Below, one piece after another: positions 54,476 through 64,000 of a DNA stretch of 64,000 nt. Under the pieces are notes generated by a model. It did not search any database, was not told the DNA's origin, and saw nothing but the letters and a program-made list of their open reading frames with translations. The translations under genes were made by a program, and so were the position numbers. The stretch's first letter is position 1. Every line of letters starts with the position of its first letter. The stretch is from NCBI GenBank assembly GCA_029959085.1, contig JARWIR010000001.1, positions 14,127,730 to 14,191,729 on the forward strand, read 5' to 3'. Source of the DNA: Nemophila menziesii. Lineage: Eukaryota; Streptophyta; Magnoliopsida; Boraginales; Hydrophyllaceae.

Positions 54476-55204
54476 AAGTATTATAAACCTAAATTATTAA
54501 AAAGAATTATTAAATTATGAACCTTTTTAGATTAATTATCTCACTATTAATTGATTCCAATTTAAATACCACATAAGGCTCATATATATTTGCTCTTTCA
54601 TGAAGCAATTTAAGTAGTTTTTCTTTTTCTTTTTGGTCATGAGAGGTTAATGTAGCAATCATTAACAATCTTTGCTTAAACTCGAAAGAAACCTGCCTAG
54701 GCAGCATGGATGCTACAGCCTACAGTTATAAAGGGAGGGGGGACACTACTACTTTTACCATAATGTCATTACTTAGCCGACAGCCTTGATACTTCCCCAT
54801 GCCCAGATCAACATGGGCCATAAACCCCATGATTTTGGATAAGCTGGGGGACCGCTTCTTCATTTTATTTCTGCTCATCAGCTTTTACCATTAGATATTT
54901 ATTCAACTTTTAGATATTTCTCAATTCGTAACGTCGACCATCGACTAAGACCCAACTTTTATAATAATATTCCTGTTGTTGCCTGCTTCCGGACAAGAAA
55001 ATGACATCGAAAAATAGAAAGCTGTTTCAGTTGATAGGTTGAGATTATTGTAAAATTAAAGATGATAATGTTAGAGAAATAGAATTTTATCTAAATGTTG
55101 ACAATGTTTACGATGTTAGTCGATAACTCAATTTAATGAAATGATTCGGATATTAATACGTTTATTCAAATTATAATGATTAACGTAATATATTTATTTG
55201 GTTA

Positions 55205-55345
55205 AAAATTTAAAATTATATTGAAATTGAATGAGAAATTGAGTCATGTAATTTGGAGAAGGTTATTTTTATTTCTTTTTGTTATAAAACAAACTTAAGA
55301 AAGAAAAAATTTAAAATTATTTGAAATTGAATGAGAAATTGAGTT
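55205..55345 (+). repeat. Direct repeat of about 40 bp, two copies
   Basis: ATTGAAATTGAATGAGAAAT plus flanking AAATTTAAAATTAT occurs near 55207-55245 and again near 55305-55345. No gene is involved. Confidence 0.75.
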
Positions 55346-55514
55346 AGGGACTGAACCTGAACCATTAGATTTGATGGGTTTTTGGAGGCTTAGGTTCATA
55401 CCATCTAGGCCAACCCAAAGTTTTGTCTTTATTAAGTAAACGTTGTATGTTATAATAATACAACGTATCTCCAAATGAAACATCACAACCTCTGACAACC
55501 ACATTTTCATTTTC

Positions 55515-55522
55515 TATAAATA
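55515..55522 (+). promoter_or_regulatory. TATA box of a possible LTR relic
   Basis: TATAAATA is followed by a (GA)n stretch at 55584-55599. Further downstream is an LTR-R/U5-like region (TGTCCTGGAGGTTGAAGTCT... near 55680). No coding frame follows. It is probably the promoter end of an old LTR retrotransposon. Confidence 0.35.
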
Positions 55523-56417
55523 GTTGGCCAACTCAAACATTTTATTCATTCATTTTTTAAAGTATCAAGTATTAAAATTATAAGAGAGAGAGAGAGAGAT
55601 GGAAAGAAGCAATGTTATTAAGTTCGTTTAAATTCTTAAGAATTCGTGTGTTAGTTTCTTTTGAATAATTTTGTCGTTGTGTCCTGGAGGTTGAAGTCTG
55701 CAAACGTAAGACACATGTACGTGGCCTAAATACCTTAAAGATATCAGATCCAATCCGAGCCTCGACAAGTAAAGTTGTTTATTTATTTACTTTTATTTTA
55801 TTTCTGCATTAGCTTCTATATTGTTTTACTGGTTTATACAAATAAAACAAAACAATTTAAGGTATTTATGATTCACGTTGTATAAACCAGAAAACGTTTA
55901 CTGTTATGTTTTGTAAACTTTACTTTTGCGAAACTTCTGGGTCTGTACAAACCAGGAATTTTACATTCTATTTCTTTTCTCTTATTCTGATTTCTAGGCT
56001 TGTGTATACATACTAGAAAATTACTCGCTTACTAACGTCATATTTCTGCCTCATACCGGACATGGGGAAAAATACTGAATAAAGTGAAAACATTTAATTT
56101 TATGTTTTAAATTAGTGTGTTTTTTAACAACTAATATTAATTTTGCTAATATCTGCATACTTGTCGAACCTTGTGGTTTGAAAATTTTCCTCTTAAAGAA
56201 TTATTAATTGATTAAGATTCTCTTTTACATGAATGGATTATCTCTTTAATTTCTTCGATCCTCTACAACAAGAATATAAAAACTTGGGGGACTAACAAGA
56301 ATATAAAAACTTGAGAAATTAAAGTTAATTTAATCATTTTGTCGTAAGAAAGAACTAATTTTTGTGTTTCTCTTAATGAGAAAGGTTGAATAATTCATTT
56401 GTTTGAATTATTTATAA

Positions 56418-56765
56418 GAGTAAATAACACTTTTGCCCCTGCGTTTATACCTGATTGACAGGTTGCCCCCTAACCTTTAAAATGCGACTCGTTGCCCCCT
56501 AAGTTTTAATTTCGTGCCCCGTTACCCCCTGACTGTGTGTTCCGTCTATTTTGGCCGTTAAAAGTGACGTGGCATTTCCATGTCACCTTTTTTTTTAATC
56601 CAGGTGTTAATTAAGTGTTTAATTAACTTAACCTAAGGGTAAAAAAGGTTTTTTTATAAATAGTTTTTATATAAAATATAAATAATAAAATAAAACCCCC
56701 CCACCCCCACCGCACCCCCTACCCCCACCCCCCCTCCCCTTCTTCTTCTTCCCCTTCTTCTTCTC
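56418..56765 (+). repeat. Left TIR of the MULE-like element (outer part)
   Basis: Pairs with the inverse of 63838-63456. It has a C-rich inner part (CCCCCACCCCCACCGC) and repeated TTGCCCCCTAA words spaced about 33 bp. It is interrupted at 56765 by the LTR retrotransposon and resumes at 62915. Confidence 0.9.
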
Positions 56766-57090
56766 TGTTGGCTTATTGCCCCCATCGATTAAGTGTTTTA
56801 ATGTGACAAATCCTCTATTGCTTAGTGTGCTAATCTCTCTTTATTATCTTGCACTCTAATTCATCAAAAAGCACAATTAACATCATTTTGATCATAGCCT
56901 TACTTTCATATCCTTAGTAGCTAATTTTCATACTATTTCTTTTAACCTTATCTTATGTGTATATTGAGAATTAGCTTTCATGATCAACAACAAAGTTTCT
57001 TAAAATGATGTTTACAACAACTCTCGTGAAGAAAACTTTTCCATCCGAGCAACGAATCAAAAAAATCATAATCTCCAAGTCAGTAGAAAC

Positions 57091-57220
57091 CGGGTACCCG
57101 CATTTGGGAAAACCGGGAACCCGGTTTGGTGAAGCTCAAGTCAACATCAACTTAATATAGCCGTTTTATAGCCGTTACAACTGAAAACCGGGTACCCGCA
57201 TTTGGGAAACCGGGAACCCG
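57091..57220. repeat. Paired GC palindromes in U3, two pairs
   Basis: CGGGTACCCG at 57091 and CGGGAACCCG at 57114 (23 bp apart); the same two words at 57189 and 57211 (22 bp apart). Each pair shares the linker CATTTGGGAAA. They lie 182, 159, 84 and 62 bp upstream of the TATA box. The 3' LTR repeats them at 61873, 61896, 61971 and 61993. Confidence 0.9.
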
Positions 57221-57272
57221 GTTTGGAACAAGTTCTCCATCAACTCTATATCCATTGGGGACTTTCTTGTGC

Positions 57273-57280
57273 TATAAATA
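57273..57280 (+). promoter_or_regulatory. TATA box of the 5' LTR
   Basis: GCTATAAATATGAG is a strong plant TATA box. The transcript start is expected about 30 bp downstream, near GGAGAAACTTACC. Confidence 0.75.
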
Positions 57281-58129
57281 TGAGCTCTTTGAAGGAGAAA
57301 CTTACCTCTAACACTTCAACTATCTTACATATCATTCTCCTACAAAGTTAGAGGTCACAAGCTATCAAAGTTAATTATCCAAGCTTGATCAAGAGCTTAA
57401 ACCAATAAGCTTCAAAGTTATTATCTACTCAAAGAGGAGTTTACAAGCTTATAGTCATATCTACTCTTTAGGAGATTATCTAGCAAAGTTGTTTGCACCC
57501 CTTTAAACACTTTGTATCTATCCTCCTAGTCTAGGTCTTGTAATAGATAGATTAAGAGAGAATTCAAGTATAGGGAGTATACTTGGTATCCTTGTGTTGA
57601 GATAGCATAAGTGTTTGAGTATCGGGAGTATACTTGGTGTCCTTGTGTTGCGATAGCACAAGTGTTTGTCCTTCGTATTATCGAAGAGGTTGTAAGGGTT
57701 ATTGTGTTCTCGACCCGGTTAAGAGAGACACGGGAGCTTAGTGAAAAGCTTGAAATCCTAAGGAGGCTTCCTTAGGTAGTGGATGTAGGGAAACCGAACC
57801 ACTATAAATCGTGTGTATCTTTCTATCCCTACTCTATTTACTTTCCGCACTTTATATGTTTGATAATATGCTAGTATGAATATTGTGATATTGATTATCT
57901 AGTTTATCTAACATATTGCCATCTAGAGTAGTTAGAGATTAGAAACTCGTTTTACTTGTATCAATTATATATCGAACCTCTTAGCTTATCCATTGCATGA
58001 TCCCTTAAGAGTTTGATATATTAGTTGACTTAGAAGTTTCTTTCTTAAACTTATAATTGTCCAAAAGATTTTTAATTAGGCATTAATCTTATTAGTAATC
58101 CTATTCACCCCCCCTCTAGGACTTTCAAT

Positions 58130-58141
58130 TGGTATCAGAGC
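58130..58141 (+). other. Primer-binding site (initiator tRNA-Met)
   Basis: TGGTATCAGAGC, complementary to the 3' end of plant initiator tRNA-Met, lies two bases after the LTR end. This is the standard PBS of plant Ty1/copia elements. Confidence 0.95.
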
Positions 58142-58184
58142 CTAACTCTACGTGAATAGCTTAATCGTTAGTAGAGTAAACGAT

Positions 58185-58508
58185 ATGGAATTTAATCTTT
58201 TGGAAAGTTCGTGTTCTACTCGACCTCCATTTTTTGTAGGAACTTACTATTTTGCTTGGAGAACAAAAATGGAGGAATTTATCAAAGCCGAAAATCCCGA
58301 CCAATGGAGAATCGTTATGGAAGGTCCATTCATTCCATATAAAGAGGAGTTAAATAAAGCGGGAGTTCTTAAGTCAAATCAAGAAGAAATAGATTATGAT
58401 GAACTCACCAATGAGAAAAAGGCTAAACTCGCTCAAAATGAAAAACCGACATGGATCGTGAAAAGTACTAATCATATTCCCGGATCCATTCCACCTCGGT
58501 TACCATAG
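58185..58508 (+). CDS. Gag N-terminal stub, 107 aa
   Basis: From the ATG at 58185 (an in-frame GTG at 58152 is not needed) the frame encodes the first part of a copia-type gag polypeptide: a YYFAWRTKMEEFI core followed by QWRIVMEGP and a Lys/Glu-rich stretch. It then ends at TAG (58506-58508), before the central gag region and the zinc knuckle. Family gags are usually 300 residues or more. It may be a truncated relic kept because its RNA contains a packaging signal, or a short translated leader. It lacks any domain that could bind RNA by a zinc knuckle. Confidence 0.7.
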   Translation: MEFNLLESSCSTRPPFFVGTYYFAWRTKMEEFIKAENPDQWRIVMEGPFIPYKEELNKAGVLKSNQEEIDYDELTNEKKAKLAQNEKPTWIVKSTNHIPGSIPPRLP

Positions 58509-58934
58509 TAATATTCATTAAAAGTGTTGAGCGTCAAGAAAATAGAATTATATGCAAAAGGACGTTCAAATCTCGTAAAAGAAAAATCCGGTGAATTCCT
58601 TCCTTCTTTCCTTTTTAGATTGTGTTTTTACTATGTGTTTATGTGTTTTATCCTCTATGTGCTAATATCTTGCTTGTCTTGCCTTTTTCGTGCTTAAAAT
58701 TGCTTAGTTTTTACATTGGGTCTTTTTGTACTTTTTAGAAAATATAGGGGCTTTGTGCAATTAACTGTTTTCTCTTTGTTCGTGAATTCCTTTTCATAAT
58801 TTTTCATAACAAAAATTATTTTGGGAGTTTTATAACATGTCTAAACTATTGGGGAGCTTTCGAAGGGATTTCGGGTAAAATTGCAAAACTGATTTATTTC
58901 ATTTATACCCTTCAAAACCGAGCCCCACAGAAGG

Positions 58935-58971
58935 AAACCGGGTACCCGGTTTTGATGAATGCGGGAACCCG
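58935..58971. repeat. Third palindrome pair, upstream of the accessory ORF
   Basis: An 18-bp perfect palindrome, AAACCGGGTACCCGGTTT (58935-58952), is followed by GCGGGAACCCGG (core at 58962). Start-to-start spacing is 23 bp, as in the U3 pairs. It is 154-186 bp before the ORF ATG. Confidence 0.9.
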
Positions 58972-59124
58972 GTTCCTAATCTGTGTACAACCCGTTTTAA
59001 TCAAAACCCTTGGTCTCCTTCTTTTTCTTTCACTTCTCAAAACGGTTTCTTCTCCTTTCTCTCTCAAAAACGAAAACCCTCCTTCAAACCCTAACTCCTC
59101 CATTAAACCTTCATCTCCTTGGCC

Positions 59125-60429
59125 ATGGCTTCATCATCCAAATCTTCTAGAGCTTCAAGGGCTTCCAAAAACAAGAGAATTATTGATGAAGAAGATGAAG
59201 ACTTTGAAATAGACCCAATCTATGAAGATGAAGAAGATTTTCTTGAGCTTGAAGAAGAACCTTCAAAAAGAATGGTGAGGAAGAACACCAAGATCCTTTG
59301 GGGAAGATCAATTTCATCCTCTTCTCTAAGTGCTTCCATATCTTTGGTAAATGGCTCAAATTCTAATCTTTTCCATTTATTTCAATTCCAAGGATTAGAT
59401 TTTTTCCTATCTCTAGAAAATAAGTCTTATGAATCTCTTGTTAATGATTTTTTCAAAAATATCCATCCACTAGATTATGATTCTTGCACTTTAAAATCAA
59501 TGGTTTCTAACAAAAATCTTTCCATTACTCCAAAAACCATTGAAAAAGCTTTTAAACTTCAAAATAGTGGTTATGAGAATTTCATTGTTTCGGGTTGGAA
59601 TAGAAGCAAAGAATTGATTGATATTCCTTTGAAAAACGAGGTTGAGGCTTTTATGTCTTCAAAAATGTTTCAAAACCATACTCAACCTTGGCTATCGAGT
59701 TTATTTACTCCGGATATTCGTTTGGCACACAAAATTATCATGTTTTGTCTTTTGGGAAAAGATAGGAAAGATGGTACAATTGCTCCTTATGAAGCAATCC
59801 TTCTATTTCATCTTTATTCAAAAAGGCCTATCAATTTTTGCAAAATTTTCATTCGTAACTTGGATTATCGTGCTCATTCGAATTCTACTCTTCCTTATGG
59901 TATTGCTCTTAGTTATCTCTTAATCAATGTTAAGAAAATATCTCCCTCTCATGACCCTCGTGATTTTGAACCAATTTGGAGGTTTGATATTCCTTTTTTG
60001 AAAACTATGAAAATCTTCGTTTACAATGGAGAATACATTGATAAGCATGTTTTTGATCATCTTCCCGAAAATCTTCGAAAAACTATCTTGAAAAATGTTG
60101 GTCAAAATATCACTTCCTCGGGTCCCACTATTGAGTCTCTAAACATTCCTTCCCGTGAAGTTATGCCTATTAATCCTCCTCCGTCTTATACCACTTCCCG
60201 GTCAAAATCTTCCATTGGTTCTTCCTCAAATGTTGTTACTAAAGATGATCTTGATAAGGTTGAATCTACTTTGTTGAATGTCATTAAAGAGGGTTTTGCG
60301 GAAATTAAAGGATGGTTTGAAAATATGAATAATCGTATTGAGGGGTTGAAAAATGAAGTTTCATGTCTTCGTGATGATGTTGGAAATGGAAGAAGGTCAA
60401 GGAGCCGCTCTCCTCGTGAAAATCGCTAA
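59125..60429 (+). CDS. Accessory protein of the LTR retrotransposon (plant transposon-protein-like domain), 434 aa
   Basis: The ATG at 59125 is in a strong context (GGCCATGGC). Residues 1-60 are basic then strongly acidic (EDEDFEIDPIYEDEEDF). Residues about 75-290 resemble the plant-specific putative transposon protein domain (Transposase_32 type) seen in many retroelement ORFs. It shows a YESLVNDFFKNI start, TPKTIEKAFKL, and IAPYEAILLFHLYSKRPINF then LPYGIALSYLLINV. Residues about 355-410 form a likely coiled coil (DKVESTLLNVIKEGF, then MNNRIEGLKNEV), and the tail RRSRSRSPRENR is Arg/Ser-rich. No catalytic motif is visible. It is the only substantial protein of the element; acting in place of gag or as an RNA-binding factor is inference. 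Confidence 0.8.
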   Translation: MASSSKSSRASRASKNKRIIDEEDEDFEIDPIYEDEEDFLELEEEPSKRMVRKNTKILWGRSISSSSLSASISLVNGSNSNLFHLFQFQGLDFFLSLENKSYESLVNDFFKNIHPLDYDSCTLKSMVSNKNLSITPKTIEKAFKLQNSGYENFIVSGWNRSKELIDIPLKNEVEAFMSSKMFQNHTQPWLSSLFTPDIRLAHKIIMFCLLGKDRKDGTIAPYEAILLFHLYSKRPINFCKIFIRNLDYRAHSNSTLPYGIALSYLLINVKKISPSHDPRDFEPIWRFDIPFLKTMKIFVYNGEYIDKHVFDHLPENLRKTILKNVGQNITSSGPTIESLNIPSREVMPINPPPSYTTSRSKSSIGSSSNVVTKDDLDKVESTLLNVIKEGFAEIKGWFENMNNRIEGLKNEVSCLRDDVGNGRRSRSRSPRENR

Positions 60430-61533
60430 ATTGTTCGTGTTTGGGTGTTTTTAGTTTTATCTTCATTTTACGTGGCTTTTATGTGTTCTTTGTGTTTTTG
60501 GACTAAGTTTGTGTTGTTTATGCTTTAATTGTTTATGGGTCCGTGTTTTGGACATCTAGGATATTATTGCTACATGTTTTATTTGGAAAATGGTTTAGGA
60601 TGCTTTATGTTTAACTTGGTTTGTTTTGGATATTTGATCTAGTTTGCTATGGTGTTTAAATTTGGATATGTGTTTTAGTATGCTATGATTCTATTTTGGA
60701 ATTTTAATGTTTAGTTGTTTCAAGTTTATGCTTTGATTTTACTAACATTTTCCTTGATGATATAGGTACTTTTGCTCTCTTATCCTTGATCTTATCCTAT
60801 ATTGCATTTAGGTCCCTATAGTTTGTTCATATTTGTCCTAATTCTTCAAATGGTTGAAAATTGCATTTAGGTCCCTTGAAGTTTTTTCAAAATTACGTTT
60901 AGTCCCTAAACTTTTGGAAAATACATCTTGACCCATTTGCATTTCAAAAATGACTATTTACCCCATGATTTCTTAAAATTGATTCAAATATTCTTAGTAG
61001 GGTAAATCTTGTTGATCAAAATTTTTACAAATTGAAACAAACTCTATGCTTTGTGTAAGGGGGAGTGTTTGTTAAAAACTCTAAATGCCTTGGCTAATCT
61101 TTTATCTCACACCTTGCACTAATCGTTTGTGTCATTAGAAAGCATATGAAATGAATATCTTTCGATCAAGGAGTTGGTTAAAATCTCTATCCTTAGCTCT
61201 TGCTTTACTCATGTCTATCTTTGTGCATCTCCTTCTAAAAATTGTTTTTAAATAATTAAACTCTTGCACCTCTTAGTATCATTGTTTTAAAAATCTATTC
61301 ACTTGAGTTTTAGCTCTTCTTCCTTAGTTATGAATTATACATTTATTTCGTCTTTTTGATGAAGACAAAGGGGGAGAAATATGTGCACTAAAACGTTTAA
61401 AACTTGCACTTTACAAAACTCACAAATGCATGTCTTTTTCATAAAAATACACTTTGACTTAATGCTTTTTGTGAGGGGGAGTTAGACTCCAAATGTGTTT
61501 TAGAGATGTTTTAGTGAATGATTTGTCATCATC
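60430..61533 (+). other. 3' non-coding interior of the young retrotransposon
   Basis: AT-rich DNA without a frame of note. It holds AGGGGGAGTGTTTG (near 61059), AAGGGGGAGAAATATG (near 61369) and GAGGGGGAGTTAGAC (near 61474), which resemble the true polypurine tract at 61534-61546, and two copies of a GGTCCCT-A-TTT word near 60811 and 60872. Confidence 0.7.
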
Positions 61534-61546
61534 AAAAAGGGGGAGA
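61534..61546 (+). other. Polypurine tract of the young retrotransposon
   Basis: AAAAAGGGGGAGA lies one base upstream of the 3' LTR. It primes plus-strand DNA synthesis in this element class. Confidence 0.9.
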
Positions 61547-61547
61547 T

Positions 61548-62909
61548 TGTTGGCTTATTGCCCCCATCGATTAAGTGTTTTAATGTGACAAATCCTCTAT
61601 TGCTTAGTGTGCTAATCTCTCTTTATTATCTTGCACTCTAATTCATCAAAAAGCACAATTAACATCATTTTGATCATAGCCTTACTTTCATATCCTTAGT
61701 AGCTAATTTTCATACTATTTCTTTTAACCTTATCTTATGTGTATATTGAGAATTAGCTTTCATGATCAACAACAAAGTTTCTTAAAATGATGTTTACAAC
61801 AACTCTCGTGAAGAAAACTTTTCCATCCGAGCAACGAATCAAAAAAATCATAATCTCCAAGTCAGTAGAAACCGGGTACCCGCATTTGGGAAAACCGGGA
61901 ACCCGGTTTGGTGAAGCTCAAGTCAACATCAACTTAATATAGCCGTTTTATAGCCGTTACAACTGAAAACCGGGTACCCGCATTTGGGAAACCGGGAACC
62001 CGGTTTGGAACAAGTTCTCCATCAACTCTATATCCATTGGGGACTTTCTTGTGCTATAAATATGAGCTCTTTGAAGGAGAAACTTACCTCTAACACTTCA
62101 ACTATCTTACATATCATTCTCCTACAAAGTTAGAGGTCACAAGCTATCAAAGTTAATTATCCAAGCTTGATCAAGAGCTTAAACCAATAAGCTTCAAAGT
62201 TATTATCTACTCAAAGAGGAGTTTACAAGCTTATAGTCATATCTACTCTTTAGGAGATTATCTAGCAAAGTTGTTTGCACCCCTTTAAACACTTTGTATC
62301 TATCCTCCTAGTCTAGGTCTTGTAATAGATAGATTAAGAGAGAATTCAAGTATAGGGAGTATACTTGGTATCCTTGTGTTGAGATAGCATAAGTGTTTGA
62401 GTATCGGGAGTATACTTGGTGTCCTTGTGTTGCGATAGCACAAGTGTTTGTCCTTCGTATTATCGAAGAGGTTGTAAGGGTTATTGTGTTCTCGACCCGG
62501 TTAAGAGAGACACGGGAGCTTAGTGAAAAGCTTGAAATCCTAAGGAGGCTTCCTTAGGTAGTGGATGTAGGGAAACCGAACCACTATAAATCGTGTGTAT
62601 CTTTCTATCCCTACTCTATTTACTTTCCGCACTTTATATGTTTGATAATATGCTAGTATGAATATTGTGATATTGATTATCTAGTTTATCTAACATATTG
62701 CCATCTAGAGTAGTTAGAGATTAGAAACTTGTTTTACTTGTATCAATTATATATCGAACCTCTTAGCTTATCCATTGCATGATCCCTTAAGAGTTTGATA
62801 TATTAGTTGACTTAGAAGTTTCTTTCTTAAACTTATAATTGTCCAAAAGATTTTTAATTAGGCATTAATCTTATTAGTAATCCTATTCACCCCCCCTCTA
62901 GGACTTTCA
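61548..62909 (+). repeat. 3' LTR of the young retrotransposon
   Basis: 1,362 bp, identical to the 5' LTR except for T in place of C near 62730 (offset 4,782 bp), a change expected from deamination of a methylated CpG. It is followed by the target duplication TTCTC and the rest of the MULE left TIR. Confidence 0.95.
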
Positions 62910-62960
62910 TTCTCCGATCCGATCTGACGTGCAACTTAAAAAAAAAAAAGTGCAGCAGTG

Positions 62961-63455
62961 TTCTCCGGCGAAGGAAGCTCGAGCCACCATCACCAAGCTT
63001 CTCCGGCGAAACAGCAATCGAAGGATTCTCTTCTCCAGCTCCGGCGAAGGAAGCTCGAAAAAGTGCAGCAGTGTTCATCGAGACGCTCCAGCCATGGTCA
63101 AGCACATCACCACCTTCAAACCTCCATAGCCGAGCACCATCACTGTTCTGGATCTTAAGCCCGATCTGGTTCCCTGCTCTTTCTCCCATTTGAACAGTTA
63201 CTACCTTCGAGATCCGACCACCACCACCACTGGACGGTGTTCGATGTACTGCAAAATCAGGCGCAGCTCCACTAAAGACGACGAACAAGATCGACGAGGT
63301 GAAGCAGAACTGTTGCAGAGCTTCTTGCCTTCTTCAAGCAGATCAGGTGGTGAAGCTCATTCACGCTGCTCCTCCACCGCGAAGAATAACAACCAGATCT
63401 GGTTCGGTGGTGAGCTTGTGCGAGCTCGAGCGAGCTCCAGGTGGTGAAGCTCATT
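62961..63455. other. GC-rich core of the MULE-like element
   Basis: Contains two copies of CTCCGGCGAAGGAAGCTCGA (62963-62982, 63039-63058), a second GTGCAGCAGTGTTC copied from the TIR inner end (near 63063), and two copies of GGTGGTGAAGCTCATTCAC (near 63348 and 63440). Overlapping frames on both strands look like products of GC-rich repeats; no captured gene was recognised. Confidence 0.6.
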
Positions 63456-63838
63456 CACTGCTGCACTTTTTTTTTAAGTTGCAGGTCAGATCGGATCGGG
63501 GAAGAAGAAGGGGAAGAAGAAGGGGGGGTGGGGGTAGGGGGGTGCGGTGGGGGTGGGGGGTTTTATTTTATTATTTATATTTTATATAAAAACTATTTAT
63601 AAAAAACCTTTTTTACCCTTAGGTTAAGTTAATTAAACACTTAATTAACACCTGGATTAAAAAAAAAGGTGACATGGAAATGCCACGTCACTTTTAACGG
63701 CCAAAATAGACAGAACACACAGTCAGGGGGTAACGGGGCACAAAATTAAAACTTAGGGGGCAACGAGTCGCATTTTAAAGGTTAGGGGGCAACCTGTCAA
63801 TCGGGTATAAACGCAGGGGGCAAAAGTGCTATTTACTC
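63456..63838 (-). repeat. Right TIR of the MULE-like element
   Basis: This arm of 383 bp is the inverse of the left TIR, running from CACTGCTGCAC to TATTTACTC. It is uninterrupted. Confidence 0.9.
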
Positions 63839-63847
63839 TATTTATAA

Positions 63848-64000
63848 TATTGCGTAATCCTTGGTGATTGAAATGATGTCTACCAAGATAAACAATATAT
63901 ACAGAAATAATGGAATCGGTAACAACATACCATCGGCAATTTCACTTATGAAAAATGCATTTGTGGGACATGATCCCGACTTCTTTAGACCTGTTGAGAA
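63848..64000. other. Flank right of the MULE-like element
   Basis: Too short to classify; no feature seen. Confidence 0.4.

Larger units (their letters stand above)
56766..58127 (+). repeat. 5' LTR of the young retrotransposon
   Basis: 1,362 bp, from TGTTGGCTTATTGCC to CTAGGACTTTCA. The promoter box TATAAATA is at 57273-57280. Two pairs of GC-rich palindromes lie upstream in U3. Two near-repeats of a TATACTTGGT-TCCTTGTGTTG unit (near 57565-57595 and 57625-57655) lie downstream of the TATA box. Confidence 0.95.
56766..62909 (+). mobile_element. Young non-autonomous LTR retrotransposon (copia-type PBS, no pol)
   Basis: Two 1,362-bp LTRs (TG...CA) are flanked by TTCTC on both sides (56761-56765, 62910-62914). 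A tRNA-iMet-type PBS lies at 58130-58141 and a purine tract at 61534-61546. I find one difference between the LTRs (C in the left copy near 57948, T in the right copy near 62730). The 3,420-bp interior has a gag stub and a 434-aa accessory ORF, and no protease, integrase, RT or RNase H. It must borrow enzymes from a relative elsewhere in the genome. Confidence 0.95.
56418..63838. mobile_element. MULE-like transposon (about 1.27 kb before being invaded) with a nested retrotransposon
   Basis: The termini GAGTAAATA-CACTTTTGCC are inverted at 56418 and 63838, with TATTTATAA as a 9-bp duplication on both sides (56409-56417 and 63839-63847). A 9-bp duplication plus long TIRs is typical of Mutator-like elements. 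The left TIR is 56418-56765 continued at 62915-62960; the right TIR is 63456-63838. The arms are about 390 bp and differ at only a handful of sites. The unique core (62961-63455) is GC-rich and carries no transposase, so it is non-autonomous. Confidence 0.9.

Noticed and set aside
55600..56060. Coding gene downstream of the TATA box at 55515
   Set aside because: No open frame of note; the sequence looks like the R/U5 part of an old LTR.
56766..62909. Reading the two 1,362-bp direct repeats as a segmental duplication
   Set aside because: TG...CA ends, PBS, polypurine tract and 5-bp target duplication show they are LTRs.
62887..63589. Cluster of 60-133-codon frames on both strands
   Set aside because: GC-rich TIR and core of the MULE-like element; all frames overlap and include TIR sequence.

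Overview
The window is nuclear DNA of a flowering plant, most likely a eudicot. The signs are a plant-type cold-shock/zinc-knuckle gene pair, a broken MAP65 microtubule-protein gene that still shows introns, and an AT-rich background packed with plant-style LTR retrotransposons, L1-type LINEs, MULE, hAT and CACTA ends. I cannot name the species. No rRNA, tRNA gene or CRISPR array was seen. The only likely host genes are two intronless cold-shock-domain/CCHC zinc-knuckle genes (15399-16178 and 28771-29565); everything else recognisable is mobile DNA or its debris.

Layout. 1-5.5 kb is the 3' half of a plus-strand Ty3/gypsy (Tat/Athila-like) element with its 3' LTR. It abuts a minus-strand gag (5500-6813), PBS and 5' LTR (to 8511) of a related element, probably a nested insertion. 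9.06-9.82 kb is a MAP65 pseudogene. 12.84-16.18 kb plus 21.51-21.94 kb is duplicated at 26.36-29.91 kb. Each copy holds an old LINE tail and one cold-shock gene. Copy A is split just after its stop codon by a 5.3-kb retroelement composite (16.19-21.51 kb). 22-24.2 kb is a LINE relic.

31.47-37.50 kb is a full-length minus-strand LINE with both ORFs open, an ATGA stop/start overlap and an 18-bp target duplication. 39.2-42.3 kb is an old LINE split by a hAT-like element. 42.3-56 kb is mostly unassigned AT-rich DNA with LTR relics, an 841-bp long-TIR element, 5'-truncated LINE copies, a nested hAT-like element and minisatellites.

56.42-63.84 kb is a MULE-like element with TIRs of about 390 bp and a 9-bp target duplication. 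A very young non-autonomous LTR retrotransposon has landed in its left TIR (56766-62909; LTRs 1,362 bp differing at one site; 5-bp target duplication; tRNA-Met PBS). That retrotransposon has no pol, only a 107-aa gag stub and a 434-aa accessory protein.

The most unusual signal is shared by unrelated retroelements. GC-rich palindromes occur in pairs about two helical turns apart (21 bp in the first element, 22-23 bp in the young one). They lie upstream of TATA-like sequences or of the accessory ORF. Together with TATA + C-rich leader + accessory ORF this could be a second promoter module, a packaging or dimerisation signal, or a hairpin source of small RNA.
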